Assembly (NCBI GenBank): GCA_023386555.1 | Contig: JAEWJK010000004.1 | Location: 1-64,000 of the forward strand | DNA from: Bacteroidota bacterium | GTDB lineage: Bacteria > Bacteroidota > Bacteroidia > Chitinophagales > Chitinophagaceae | Length of the DNA stretch: 64,000 bases | Direction of reading: 5' to 3' | In this document: in pieces, positions 49,938-59,122 of the stretch | How positions within the stretch are numbered: position 1 is the first letter of the stretch | Layout: every line of letters begins with the position of its first letter | The notes under the pieces: model-generated | Seen by the model: only the letters and a program-made list of their open reading frames with translations | What the model was told of the DNA's origin: nothing | Database searches by the model: none | Translations under genes and position numbers: made by a program

Positions 49938-52582
49938 TATAGATTTGAAAGTGATTCTTCGATTGTTTTTATTCTTGCCTCAGCATCAGCTTGCTTTTTT
50001 CTTTCAAGATCCACTACTTCAGGTTTTGCATTGGCCACAAAACGTTCATTGCTGAGTTTCTTCAACACACTGTTTAAAAAGTTCTTCTGGTACTCAAGAT
50101 CTTTCAGTAACTCTTCTTTCAATACACCTGAATCCAAAACCTGTTCTGTTTCGATAAAGAATTTATCTTTTTCAACAGCAACAACGATGGTATTAGAAAT
50201 AGATTCCGTTGTAAAACTCACCACTGCATTAACCTGTTTGGCGAGAATATCTTCAATAGCCTTGTACTGTTCTGTATTTGTGGTTTGAATATGCAGTTTC
50301 ACCTGGTCTTTTGGCTTCAGTTGATTTTTTGCTCTTGCTTCACGAATAGAAGTGATCACCCTTTTCAGTAATTCACCTTCAGCTAAAATATTTTTATCAG
50401 AAGCAGTTATGTCAGCATATTGTTTCACACAAAGATCATCTGATTGTTCTTGAATAAGATGATATAACTCTTCTGTTATAAACGGCATATAAGGATGCAA
50501 TAACTGCATAAGTTGTTCAAAGAAGCCAACTGTCTTTATATATATACTAGCATTCATTGGTTGTTCAAAACCGGGTTTGATCCATTCCAAATACCAGCTA
50601 CAGAAATCATCCCATACAAGAGAATAGATTGTTTTCAAAGCTTCACTCAATCGAAACTGCTTCATCAGTTGATCAACTTCTGCTCTGGCTTCATGCAATC
50701 TATTCTCAAACCAGTTGACTGCAAAGTTTTCTGTCGACAGTTGACCGTCGACGGTCGACCGTTTTCCTTCCCACATCTTCAATAGCTTCAATGCATTCCA
50801 CATTTTGTTATTAAAGTTTCTTCCTTGCTCCAGGCTTGCTTCATCAAATAAAAGATCATTACCTGCAGGTGAAGAGATCATGATGCCAAAACGAACAGCA
50901 TCTGCACCATATTTATCAATCAGTTCTAAAAGATCAGGTGAGTTACCAAGACTCTTACTCATCTTTCTACCTTGTTTATCTCTCACCATTCCGGTGAAAT
51001 AAACATGTTCGAAAGGTCTTTCATTCCTGTAATGAGTACCGGCCATCACCATTCTTGCTACCCAGAAGAAAATAATATCCTGTCCGGTAACAAGTACGGA
51101 AGTAGGGTAGTAGTAATTTATTTCAGGATTATTTGGCTCGTTAATCCCGTTGAATACTTCTATCGGCCAAAGCCATGAAGAGAACCATGTATCCAGAACA
51201 TCGTCGTCTTGTCGAAGGTGAGTGGTGAATGGTGAACGGTGAATATCAGCTTCAGATTGACCATTCGCCATTGCCCATTGACGATGAGCTTCTTCAGCCG
51301 TTTCTGCTACGAAAAAGTTTCCTTTATCATCATACCATGCAGGAATTCTTTGTCCCCACCAAAGCTGACGAGAAATACACCAGTCTTTTACATTCTCTAA
51401 CCAATATTTATATGTAGCTAAAAATTTATCGCCCGGATGTATCTGAATTCTTCCTTCAGTAACTTCTTTTAAAGCAGGCTCAGCAAACTCTTTCATCTTC
51501 ACGAACCACTGTGTAGAAATTCGTGGTTCAACAACAGCACCACTTCTTTGTGAAAAACCTAAACGTGTAGAGTATTCTTCTTCTTTATATAGCAATCCTT
51601 CTGCAGCTAATTGTTCAACTGCTTTTTTTCTTGCTTCAAAACGATCAAGACCAACAAACACCTGTGCAGCTTCACTTAGTGTGCCGTTTTCATTCAACGT
51701 ATCAACAACTTCAAGATTGTGTTTTAATCCAAGATTATAGTCGTTGATGTCGTGTGCAGGCGTTACTTTTAAAGCACCTGTTCCAAATTCCTTATCAACA
51801 TATTCATCAAAGATGATCGGCACCTTTCTTCCCACTAATGGAACGACAGCAAATTTCCCTTTGAGATGCGAATAACGTTCATCAGTTGGATTGACACAGA
51901 TAGCTGTATCACCCATGATCGTTTCAGGACGTTGTGTTGCAATGATGATATACTCATCACTAGTTTCACTGATCTTATATTTTACATGATATAATTTACC
52001 TGTGATCTCTTTGTATTCAACTTCCTCATCACTCAATGCAGTTTTAGCAGCAGGATCCCAGTTGATCATTCTTGCACCACGATAGATCAATCCTTTTTCA
52101 TACAAGTCAACAAACACCTTGATCACTGCTTTGTAGTAATGATCATCCATAGTGAAGTTTGTTCTGTCCCAATCAACACTACACCCTAATCTTTCAATCT
52201 GATTATAAATGATGCCACCGTATTTTTCTTTCCATTCAAAAGCGTATTCGAGGAACTTTTCACGGCTAAGAGAATTTTTATCAATACCTTTTTCCTTCAG
52301 CATCTGAACCACCTTTGCTTCAGTTGCAATCGAAGCATGGTCACTACCAGGAACCCAACATGCATTAAAGCCACTCATTCTTGCTTTACGAACAAGAATA
52401 TCCTGCACGGTCTCATTCAATGTGTGACCCATGTGCAATACACCTGTAACATTTGGTGGAGGAATAACAACAGTAAATGCCTTCCTATTATCAGGAAGAC
52501 TTTTAAAATATTGCTTGTTCAGCCAATGTTTATACCATTTGCTTTCTACCTGTTCGGGGATATAATTTTTGCTCAATTCCAT
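49937..52582 (-). CDS. valS: Valine--tRNA ligase
   Basis: An 881-aa class Ia aminoacyl-tRNA synthetase from ATG 52582. The HIGH motif is HMGH (50-53), the KMSKS motif is in GRKMSKSLGN, and the C-terminal coiled-coil arm is KEELLKDLEYQKNFLNSVLKKL. An N-terminal TTG extension of ten codons overlaps the promoter and is rejected. It carries two in-frame tracts made of word repeats: about residues 432-458 (HRQWAMANGQ to TTHLRQ) and about 607-617 (RSTVDGQLST). Both are in variable surface linkers, so activity should be kept. Confidence 0.95.
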   Translation of the reverse strand: MELSKNYIPEQVESKWYKHWLNKQYFKSLPDNRKAFTVVIPPPNVTGVLHMGHTLNETVQDILVRKARMSGFNACWVPGSDHASIATEAKVVQMLKEKGIDKNSLSREKFLEYAFEWKEKYGGIIYNQIERLGCSVDWDRTNFTMDDHYYKAVIKVFVDLYEKGLIYRGARMINWDPAAKTALSDEEVEYKEITGKLYHVKYKISETSDEYIIIATQRPETIMGDTAICVNPTDERYSHLKGKFAVVPLVGRKVPIIFDEYVDKEFGTGALKVTPAHDINDYNLGLKHNLEVVDTLNENGTLSEAAQVFVGLDRFEARKKAVEQLAAEGLLYKEEEYSTRLGFSQRSGAVVEPRISTQWFVKMKEFAEPALKEVTEGRIQIHPGDKFLATYKYWLENVKDWCISRQLWWGQRIPAWYDDKGNFFVAETAEEAHRQWAMANGQSEADIHRSPFTTHLRQDDDVLDTWFSSWLWPIEVFNGINEPNNPEINYYYPTSVLVTGQDIIFFWVARMVMAGTHYRNERPFEHVYFTGMVRDKQGRKMSKSLGNSPDLLELIDKYGADAVRFGIMISSPAGNDLLFDEASLEQGRNFNNKMWNALKLLKMWEGKRSTVDGQLSTENFAVNWFENRLHEARAEVDQLMKQFRLSEALKTIYSLVWDDFCSWYLEWIKPGFEQPMNASIYIKTVGFFEQLMQLLHPYMPFITEELYHLIQEQSDDLCVKQYADITASDKNILAEGELLKRVITSIREARAKNQLKPKDQVKLHIQTTNTEQYKAIEDILAKQVNAVVSFTTESISNTIVVAVEKDKFFIETEQVLDSGVLKEELLKDLEYQKNFLNSVLKKLSNERFVANAKPEVVDLERKKQADAEARIKTIEESLSNL
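50731..50761. repeat. Word repeat with three GTCGAC sites inside valS
   Basis: CTGTCGACAG is a palindrome, followed by TTGACCGTCGACGGTCGACC. Three copies of GTCGAC occur in 31 bp. It is in frame and encodes RSTVDGQLST on the valS strand. Confidence 0.7.
51217..51281. repeat. Word repeat GGTGAATGGTGAACGG inside valS
   Basis: Two arms, GGTGAGTGGTGAATGGTG with ACGGTGAAT (51217-51244) and ATTGACCATTCGCCATTG with CCCATTGA (51256-51281), are approximate inverted copies of one another. They lie in the valS reading frame and extend the segment between the EEA motif and LRQDDDVLDTW. Confidence 0.7.
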
Positions 52583-52609
52583 GCTTGCTGCCAAAATAAT
52601 TGTGGGCTG

Positions 52610-52617
52610 CAAAGCTA
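52610..52617 (-). promoter_or_regulatory. -7 box TAGCTTTG for valS
   Basis: Exact TAnnTTTG match on the - strand, 27 nt upstream of ATG 52582. The longer TTG-started frame would begin inside it. Confidence 0.6.
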
Positions 52618-52657
52618 AGGAAAAGCAGTTTGCTTAAACATTATATGAAGATGTAGA

Positions 52658-52780
52658 CTATAGAAATTCGATCTTCCATTGCAAATAAGAGACTAAAGCG
52701 ATCATTGCAAAAACGAAAAATACGATCAGGGTGTTCTTTGCTGTTTCAGTTAGCTGAAACCTGGCAGATGTTCTTTCCAT
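52658..52780 (-). CDS. Possible 40-aa membrane miniprotein
   Basis: An ATG-started frame too short for usual gene calling encodes MERTSARFQLTETAKN, a single hydrophobic helix TLIVFFVFAMIALVSYLQW and a short charged end KIEFL. The N-terminus is charged and the helix central, as in real small membrane proteins. It lies alone in the 400-bp gap between valS and the exonuclease gene, on the valS strand. No homologue is recognised. Confidence 0.45.
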   Translation of the reverse strand: MERTSARFQLTETAKNTLIVFFVFAMIALVSYLQWKIEFL

Positions 52781-53019
52781 GGCAAATGTTTTAAAGGTGA
52801 ATGAAAACATCGTCTGGTGAAAATCCTTATGCCTGTTGGTGCTGTTCCTGTATCCTAAGTGTGAAGGGAGGATAAATATAACAACGCCTGATGAATTTTT
52901 GAAATATAATCCGGGAAAATTTCAGATATGGTTTTCCACATGCATCCGAAAAACCGTTTTGCTAAAAAATTTATGCATTCCCAATACGAAATTGGGTTTA
53001 AAATCGCAATTTAGCCGCT

Positions 53020-54327
53020 GTGTATGCTATTGTTGACATAGAAACCACCGGAAGTCATGCTTCAGGTAATGGGATAACTGAAATTGCCATTATTCTGCAT
53101 GATGGAAAAGCTGTGGAAGGAAAGTTCCAGACTTTAGTTAATCCGCAAACACCAATTCCAAAATTTGTTTCTTCCCTTACCGGTATCTACAATCACATGG
53201 TAGCTGATGCTCCTGTATTTTCAGATGTAGCACCAAATATTTATGAACTTTTGAAAGGAAGAATATTTGTTGCTCACAACGTAAACTTCGATTACACTTT
53301 TTTAAGAAGCCAGTTGAAAACGGTTGGTTATGACTGGCAAGCCAGGAAGCTTTGCACCATTCGTATGGCAAAAAAAGCTTTCCCGGGTTTGAGAAGATAT
53401 GGTCTTGGTCATTTGTGTGATCATTTAGGAATTGATAATGTGCAACGTCATAGGGCTGCCGGTGATGCATTGGCAACAACCACTTTATTTGAAATGGTTT
53501 TGCAGAAAGGTGGTGAGCAGATGATCAAGGATTTTTTAAAGAAGGAAAACCGTCAGCAGACGATTCCGCCAAATCTTCCTGAACAACAAATAAAATCTTT
53601 ACCATTCGAACCTGGTGTTTATTATTTCCATGATACAAAAGGAAAAGTGATCTATGTTGGTAAAGCCAAATGCATCCGTCAAAGAGTAGCCAGTCATTTT
53701 ACAGGTCTTGATACAAGTAAAAAACGCCAAGAGTTTCTAAAGAACATTCATTCTATCAGCTATAGTATTTGCCCCACAGAATTTACTGCATCAATACTTG
53801 AAAGTGTGGAGATAAAACGTTTATGGCCGGCTTATAATTACAGCCAGAAAAGATTTGAACAACTTTGGGGCATTTATTTATTTGAAGATGCAAGAGGTTA
53901 CTGGAGATTGGCTGTAGATAAAAAAAGAAAGTATTTAGAACCTGTTGCTTCTTTTGGATTGATGGCTGATGCTCACAGATCGTTATGGCAAATTGTTAAG
54001 CAATTTGAGCTGCATCCAGGTTTATGTTTTTTAGATAAAACGATGAATGATGATCTTCCTGAGATAAACCAATACAATGTTGCTGTGCAGGAAGCTTTAC
54101 GTTGGTTACATAGTCAAAAAGAAACATTTGCCATCAACGAAAAAGAAAGCTATGTATTGGTGGAAGATGGAAAGTTTTATGGTATGGGAATTATTAAAGA
54201 TGATGCTATCAACGATATTGAAACGCTAAAAGGAAAAATCACCCCTTATCCTGAAAATGAAGTGATCAAATCTATGATCCGGCAGTATGTAGATAGATAT
54301 CCTTCCAAAGTATTGAAATTTGCCTGA
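53020..54327 (+). CDS. DnaQ-like 3'-5' exonuclease fused to GIY-YIG (UvrC-like) endonuclease domain
   Basis: A 435-aa protein starting with GTG. The N-terminal DEDDh exonuclease domain has YAIVDIETTG (D6, E8), ARKLCTIRMAKK and RHRAAGDAL (H, D). From about residue 195 a GIY-YIG domain follows: GVYYFHDTKGKVIYVGKAKC with R in VASHF. A C-terminal region of unknown fold follows. The fold is like that of UvrC's N-terminal half and of Cho-type endonucleases, so it could act in nucleotide excision repair, with the exonuclease trimming the 3' end. The arrangement is found in other bacteria, but the partner subunit is unknown. It is a single gene unit, convergent with the acyltransferase gene. Confidence 0.9.
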   Translation: MYAIVDIETTGSHASGNGITEIAIILHDGKAVEGKFQTLVNPQTPIPKFVSSLTGIYNHMVADAPVFSDVAPNIYELLKGRIFVAHNVNFDYTFLRSQLKTVGYDWQARKLCTIRMAKKAFPGLRRYGLGHLCDHLGIDNVQRHRAAGDALATTTLFEMVLQKGGEQMIKDFLKKENRQQTIPPNLPEQQIKSLPFEPGVYYFHDTKGKVIYVGKAKCIRQRVASHFTGLDTSKKRQEFLKNIHSISYSICPTEFTASILESVEIKRLWPAYNYSQKRFEQLWGIYLFEDARGYWRLAVDKKRKYLEPVASFGLMADAHRSLWQIVKQFELHPGLCFLDKTMNDDLPEINQYNVAVQEALRWLHSQKETFAINEKESYVLVEDGKFYGMGIIKDDAINDIETLKGKITPYPENEVIKSMIRQYVDRYPSKVLKFA

Positions 54328-54412
54328 GTTTAACGGGTATTTTTCAAGTTACCAGCTTGAAAATTCATGAAACAATAATTAGTACTCTTGAACAGAGCAG
54401 CTAAATATTTAC

Positions 54413-55501
54413 TTATTTCTGCTCAACTTTATTTTTTACAATAGAAAAATAGGAAGGTCTGGTAAATAAGAATGAAAGTTTCGTATTTCGCACCAGCCAA
54501 TACAATCCCAAAGGACCTATAATACCTGCAATGGTGATAATTACAGACATAACAGTCACTTGTGGAAATAAACCTATTTCAAGAAGAAATATTCTTGTCG
54601 CATGCATAAAAATGAAAAAAGCGAGGTATATGACGATTGAGTTTTGTCCACAATAACGAATAGGTTCACTAAATTTTAATTTTGATAGTAGTGAAGCAAC
54701 TGTTACAACAGCTGCTGCTCCGAGAAATCCAAGCAGCAATGAGATAAACGGCAAGTCTCCATATCCTGAAAAAACAAAAAAACCATTTACAATTGCCCAC
54801 CCTGCAATGCAAATAATTGCCAGTCTTGATTTTTCTTGTGTCCATGCAGCTAACTTAAAAAGTTGTGGAGCTAACCAGTATCCGGCAAAAAAATAAACGA
54901 ATCGTTCAGCTGTATGATCTATAACAATCCATCCCGTTTCTATAGTTGCTATCTCGAAGACAGCAGCAATAGTAAAAACAAATACCGGGTTTACTCTTCG
55001 TAACAGTTTAGCAAGAACAAAAAATACAGGTAGCAAGTAAATAAACCATAATGTTCCAAGAGGTTGAATAAATGCTTCTAAATAAAGTTGAACTGTTGCC
55101 AGAATTCCATATTCAGAAACTAAGGCAGGTGATTTTATTGCAAAGTTGATAGTAGCCCATAAAACATAAAAATAAATGAAGTAAAGTACCTTCCGATCAA
55201 TGTATGTTTTCCAGTCACGATTAATTACACGTGAAAGAAAAAGTCCGGAAATCATAAAAAAATCCGGCATCCGAAAAGGCTTTGCAAAGGCTGTAAAATA
55301 ATGAATTAAGCCTTCACGGTCTACTGCTTCTCCAACACCTTTCGTAGAGTGGAGCATAACAACAAGTATGATGCATAAACCCTTAGCACAGTCTACCCAA
55401 CTAAGTCTTTGGGTTGCAGTTTTCTGCAACCCAACTGGCTGCATTGTTGTTTCAACCATTGAAGCAGTACCGTATCCTGATTTATAGACTAATGCAGACA
55501 T
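54413..55501 (-). CDS. Acyltransferase family 3 membrane protein
   Basis: A 362-aa membrane protein with about ten hydrophobic segments. It begins with VDCAKGLCIILVVMLHS (the His-containing first helix of acyltransferase 3 proteins) and MPDFFMISGLFLSR, and has a WFIYLLPVFFVLAKLLR stretch. The family transfers acyl groups (acetyl or other) to carbohydrates such as O-antigen or glycans. The target here is unknown. A 298-bp gap with no gene separates it from the divergent tex gene. Confidence 0.85.
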   Translation of the reverse strand: MSALVYKSGYGTASMVETTMQPVGLQKTATQRLSWVDCAKGLCIILVVMLHSTKGVGEAVDREGLIHYFTAFAKPFRMPDFFMISGLFLSRVINRDWKTYIDRKVLYFIYFYVLWATINFAIKSPALVSEYGILATVQLYLEAFIQPLGTLWFIYLLPVFFVLAKLLRRVNPVFVFTIAAVFEIATIETGWIVIDHTAERFVYFFAGYWLAPQLFKLAAWTQEKSRLAIICIAGWAIVNGFFVFSGYGDLPFISLLLGFLGAAAVVTVASLLSKLKFSEPIRYCGQNSIVIYLAFFIFMHATRIFLLEIGLFPQVTVMSVIITIAGIIGPLGLYWLVRNTKLSFLFTRPSYFSIVKNKVEQK

Positions 55502-55734
55502 TCCAATGTGTAACTTTATTGGCCGTACAAAGCAAAAAATTAGCCAGAGGTGAGGGCTAAAGCCGGTGATGCTACTAAAATGGTATTACAACACCCCAGC
55601 AACTCAATTGTTTATACAAAACCATTCAGATTTTTATACTGTAAAATGATGTAAGACAGCAGGCTTTTAATCTGCACAGTTGTTATTATTAAAACTCATC
55701 ATTAACCAATTTTTTCTTTTCCATTTACACATTT

Positions 55735-55742
55735 ACATTCGC
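55735..55742 (+). promoter_or_regulatory. -7 box TACATTCG for tex
   Basis: One mismatch from TAnnTTTG; gives a leader of about 50 nt that includes the 55752-55783 stem-loop. Confidence 0.45.
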
Positions 55743-55751
55743 ACCCCTTTG

Positions 55752-55783
55752 GTGTCTGCTCACTTGAAAAGTGACTAACACCA
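55752..55783 (+). other. Two-step stem-loop in the tex leader
   Basis: GGTGT (55752-55756) pairs with ACACC (55779-55783) and TCACT (55761-55765) pairs with AGTGA (55771-55775), with an internal loop of 4/3 nt and a 5-nt apical loop. It stands 16 nt before the ATG and might affect translation. Confidence 0.4.
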
Positions 55784-55799
55784 TTTTCAAATTTGAATT

Positions 55800-58025
55800 A
55801 TGATAGAATTCGCATCTCAGGTAGCCGGAAAATTAAACATCAGATCACAACAGGCAGAAGCAGTATTGGAACTATTGGCAGAAGGTGCTACCATTCCTTT
55901 CATTGCACGTTACCGGAAAGATAAGACCGGAGCTTTGGATGAAGTTCAGATACAACAGGTGCAGGAAGAAGTAAAGTCATTAAAAGAATTCAGTGATCGA
56001 AAATCATTTATTGAAAAAACCATCACTGAACAAGATAAGATGACAGATGCTTTGCAGGATAAAATAAACAAAGCAACTACCATTGCTGAATTGGAAGATA
56101 TCTATCTTCCTTACAAACCAAAACGTAAAACCAAAGCACAAACAGCAAAAGAAAATGGTTTAGAGCCTTTGGCTTTGTTGGTACTTGAGCAAAAGGATAT
56201 TGACGTTGTTGCTGAAGCAGAAAAATTCATCAATGAAAAAGTAAAGTCGGCAGACGAAGCTTTGCAGGGAGCAAGAGATATTATTGCAGAAACGGTGAAT
56301 GAAGATGCACAGGTTAGAGCAAAGCTGCGTAAGCTGTTTGAAGATACGGCTTCACTGCAAAGTAAAATACTGGCAGATAAAGAACAGGAAGGCATCAAGT
56401 ACAAAGACTATTTCGATTTCTCAGAACCGATCTATAAAATTCCTTCACACAGAATTTTAGCAGTACTGAGAGGTTTCCTTGAAGGGTTTCTTCGCATTAG
56501 TATTTCTCCAATTGAAGAAGAAGCTTTATACATTCCTGAACAATTGTATGTAAAAGGACAAAATGCAAGTACAGACCAGGTTCGCAAAGCAATAAAAGAT
56601 GCATACCGAAGATTATTGCAGCCAAGCTTAGAAAGTGAATTCAGAACAGCACTCAAACAAAAAGCTGATGAAGAAGCGATCAATGTATTTGCAGAAAATC
56701 TTCGACAGTTATTATTGAGCTCTCCATTAGGAAGTAAGAAAGTATTGGCAATAGATCCTGGTTACAGAACAGGTTGTAAAGTGGTTTGCCTGGATGAGAA
56801 AGGAGAATTATTGCACAATGATCTCATCTACATTCACGAAGGAAACAAACAATACGAAGCCGAACATATTATTCGCAAGCTGGTTGAAAAATACAAAACA
56901 GAAGTATTTGCCATTGGTGATGGCACAGCAGGAAGAGAGACAGAACAATTCATCAAGAAACTCAATCTTAATCTACCGCTTTTCCTGGTTAATGAGGATG
57001 GAGCATCAGTTTATTCAGCTTCTGAAACTGCAAGAGAAGAATTTCCTAATCAGGATGTAACTGTAAGAGGTGCTGTGAGTATTGGAAGAAGATTAATGGA
57101 TCCTTTGGCTGAGCTGGTGAAGATCGATCCGAAGAGTATTGGTGTGGGTCAGTATCAACATGACGTAAACCAGTTTCGTTTAAAAGAAAGACTGGATGCA
57201 ACAGTTGTTAGTTGTGTGAACCAGGTAGGAGTGAACCTGAATACTGCCAGTAAACATTTGCTGAGTTATGTTAGCGGTATTGGTAATACACTGGCTGAGA
57301 ATATTATAAAATACAGAAGTGAGATAGGAAGATTTAAAGAAAGAAAACAGTTGTTGAAAGTCGCCAGACTTGGTGATAAAGCTTTTGAGCAGGCTGCAGG
57401 TTTTCTAAGAATCAACGATGGCTCTGATCCTTTAGATAAAAGTGCTGTTCATCCTGAAGCCTATGAACTGGTGCAAAGAATTGCAACAGATAATAACGTA
57501 AGAGTGGAAGAGTTGATCGGTAATGAAAAACTCATTAACACGATCGACCATAAAAAATATATCACTGATAAATTTGGTGAACATACCTTAAGAGATGTGT
57601 TGAATGAACTGAAGAAGCCTGGACTTGACCCAAGATCAGAAGCCCAGCAATTTGAGTTCGCAAATATCTATTCAATAGAAGATGTGAATGTAGGAATGGT
57701 TGTTCCGGGTATCGTTACAAACATTACACGGTTTGGAGCTTTTGTTGATATTGGTGTGAAGCAGGATGGTCTTGTTCATGTAAGTGAAATTGCTCATCAA
57801 TATATCACAGATCCGGGAGAAGTATTGAAGTTGAATCAGAAAGTAGAAGTTAAGGTGATGGAAGTTGATGTAGCGAGAAAACGAATTGCACTATCCATTA
57901 AACAAACACAGGAAGCACCTGTTAGAAAATCACTGGTCAATAGACATCAGTCATCAGTAAAACAAAAGGAACCTGCTACAATGGATGATGCTTTGGCTAT
58001 GTTGAAGAATAAGTTTAAAAGATAG
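55800..58025 (+). CDS. tex: Tex-family RNA-binding transcription accessory protein
   Basis: A 741-aa protein matching bacterial Tex (Spt6-like). The order is an N-terminal helix-turn-helix-rich region (PFIARYRKD, TGALDEVQIQ), a YqgF/RNase H-like domain (AIDPGYRTGCKVV, about 321-335, and FAIGDGTAGRETEQFI), helix-hairpin-helix motifs near NTASKHLLSYVSGIG, and a C-terminal S1 RNA-binding domain (VVPGIVTNITRFGAFVDIGVKQDG, about 638-660). Tex binds nucleic acid, modulates transcription and often affects stress or toxin gene expression. The length is normal. The gene is convergent with aat. Confidence 0.95.
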   Translation: MIEFASQVAGKLNIRSQQAEAVLELLAEGATIPFIARYRKDKTGALDEVQIQQVQEEVKSLKEFSDRKSFIEKTITEQDKMTDALQDKINKATTIAELEDIYLPYKPKRKTKAQTAKENGLEPLALLVLEQKDIDVVAEAEKFINEKVKSADEALQGARDIIAETVNEDAQVRAKLRKLFEDTASLQSKILADKEQEGIKYKDYFDFSEPIYKIPSHRILAVLRGFLEGFLRISISPIEEEALYIPEQLYVKGQNASTDQVRKAIKDAYRRLLQPSLESEFRTALKQKADEEAINVFAENLRQLLLSSPLGSKKVLAIDPGYRTGCKVVCLDEKGELLHNDLIYIHEGNKQYEAEHIIRKLVEKYKTEVFAIGDGTAGRETEQFIKKLNLNLPLFLVNEDGASVYSASETAREEFPNQDVTVRGAVSIGRRLMDPLAELVKIDPKSIGVGQYQHDVNQFRLKERLDATVVSCVNQVGVNLNTASKHLLSYVSGIGNTLAENIIKYRSEIGRFKERKQLLKVARLGDKAFEQAAGFLRINDGSDPLDKSAVHPEAYELVQRIATDNNVRVEELIGNEKLINTIDHKKYITDKFGEHTLRDVLNELKKPGLDPRSEAQQFEFANIYSIEDVNVGMVVPGIVTNITRFGAFVDIGVKQDGLVHVSEIAHQYITDPGEVLKLNQKVEVKVMEVDVARKRIALSIKQTQEAPVRKSLVNRHQSSVKQKEPATMDDALAMLKNKFKR

Positions 58026-58109
58026 TAGTCATTAAAAAAGATGAGAAAAGTTCTGAACGTACAAGTGAGTGACACAACAAAAGATCCACAATGTTTTTAG
58101 CTCACTACA

Positions 58110-58748
58110 TTATTTACTTAGAAAGTTTCTAAACGCTTTTCTATCTATCATCCTTGCTCCCAAACTTTCCAAATGAGGATTATGCACCTGGCAATCGATC
58201 AGTTCAATACCTGATGCTGAAAGATGCTGCACATATTTTATAAATGCATATTTACTTGCATTACTCACTTTACTGAACATACTTTCACCACAAAAAACAT
58301 TATTGATTCGTAAGCCATATAAACCACCAACCACTTCTCCTTCTATATAGACTGCAGCACAATGAGCAATACCCAACTCAAATAGTTGGGTGTAAGAATC
58401 AATTATATCATCATTGATCCATGTTCCGGCTTCATCTTTTCTTTTTGTCTGCTGACAGTTTTCTATCACCTCTCTGAAATCTTTATCAAGAGCAAAGTCA
58501 AAAGCATCCTTCTTCAATAATTGTTTCATGCTATGACTGATCTTCAGATCGGCAGGAAATAAAACACAACGTGGATCAGGACTCCACCACAAAGGAATAT
58601 CGCCATCGTACCAGGGGAAAATCCCATTATTGTAAGCCAACAATAATCGATCAACAGAAAGATCTCCACCGAAAGCAAGTAATCCATCTTCCATTGCTTC
58701 TTCAACAGGTGGAAACCATAATTTATCGTCTAAAGCAAATAATGGCAA
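58110..58748 (-). CDS. aat: Leucyl/phenylalanyl-tRNA--protein transferase
   Basis: A 212-aa enzyme that adds Leu or Phe from tRNA to proteins with N-terminal Arg/Lys, marking them for ClpSAP. Typical motifs are the start PLFALDDKLWFPP, GLLAFGGDLS, NNGIFPWY, WWSPDPRCVL and GESMFSKVSNASK. Length is normal. It lies 70 bp downstream of clpS on the same strand, and the gap holds a TACGAGGTA-type repeat. Together the two give an N-degron pathway: Aat tags the substrate and ClpS delivers it. Confidence 0.95.
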   Translation of the reverse strand: MPLFALDDKLWFPPVEEAMEDGLLAFGGDLSVDRLLLAYNNGIFPWYDGDIPLWWSPDPRCVLFPADLKISHSMKQLLKKDAFDFALDKDFREVIENCQQTKRKDEAGTWINDDIIDSYTQLFELGIAHCAAVYIEGEVVGGLYGLRINNVFCGESMFSKVSNASKYAFIKYVQHLSASGIELIDCQVHNPHLESLGARMIDRKAFRNFLSK

Positions 58749-58783
58749 GAAAGGAAATTAAATGATTAATTGGTTAATTGGGA

Positions 58784-58811
58784 GTTTTTCGTACTTGGTA
58801 TTTCCTACCTC
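58784..58811. repeat. TACGAGGTA-type repeat between clpS and aat
   Basis: TTTTTCGTACTTGGTATTTCC with TACCTCGTACTT is the reverse-sense relative of the array at 10936-11036 (GTACGAGGTAGGAAATACC in the other strand). Confidence 0.65.
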
Positions 58812-58818
58812 GTACTTA

Positions 58819-59118
58819 TTATGCCATCACTTCAATTGTAGCACCAATGCCTCTTTCAGTAATAGCATCGCACATTGGTTTCAAGGTTTCATAATCACCT
58901 TGCTTCACGGCATATTTACCCTTAAAGTGAATGAACATAGCACACTGTTCAGCCTGTTCCGGTGTGTGATTACAAATTTCAACCAGGGTTTCTATCACCC
59001 AATCAAACGTATTTACTTCATCATTCCAAACAATCAGCGAATGATAATGTTCATCAGCTACCAAAGTATCTGTATGCTGCTCCTGCAAAGGTTTCCTATC
59101 ATTTTCACTATGCCACAT
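58819..59118 (-). CDS. clpS: ATP-dependent Clp protease adaptor ClpS
   Basis: A 99-aa adaptor matching ClpS from about residue 25: HYHSLIVWNDEVNTFDWVIETL (the NDxxT/F start of the fold), VCNHTPEQAEQ-like VEICNHTPEQAEQC and AVKQGDYETLKPMCDAI. It binds N-terminal Leu/Phe/Tyr/Trp residues and loads substrates on ClpA or ClpC. A start at ATG 59118 keeps a short acidic N-terminal extension. A TAAATTTG -7 box ends 4 nt before the ATG, so the mRNA may be leaderless. Its position directly upstream of aat is a functional pairing. Confidence 0.95.
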   Translation of the reverse strand: MWHSENDRKPLQEQHTDTLVADEHYHSLIVWNDEVNTFDWVIETLVEICNHTPEQAEQCAMFIHFKGKYAVKQGDYETLKPMCDAITERGIGATIEVMA

Positions 59119-59122
59119 GCCA

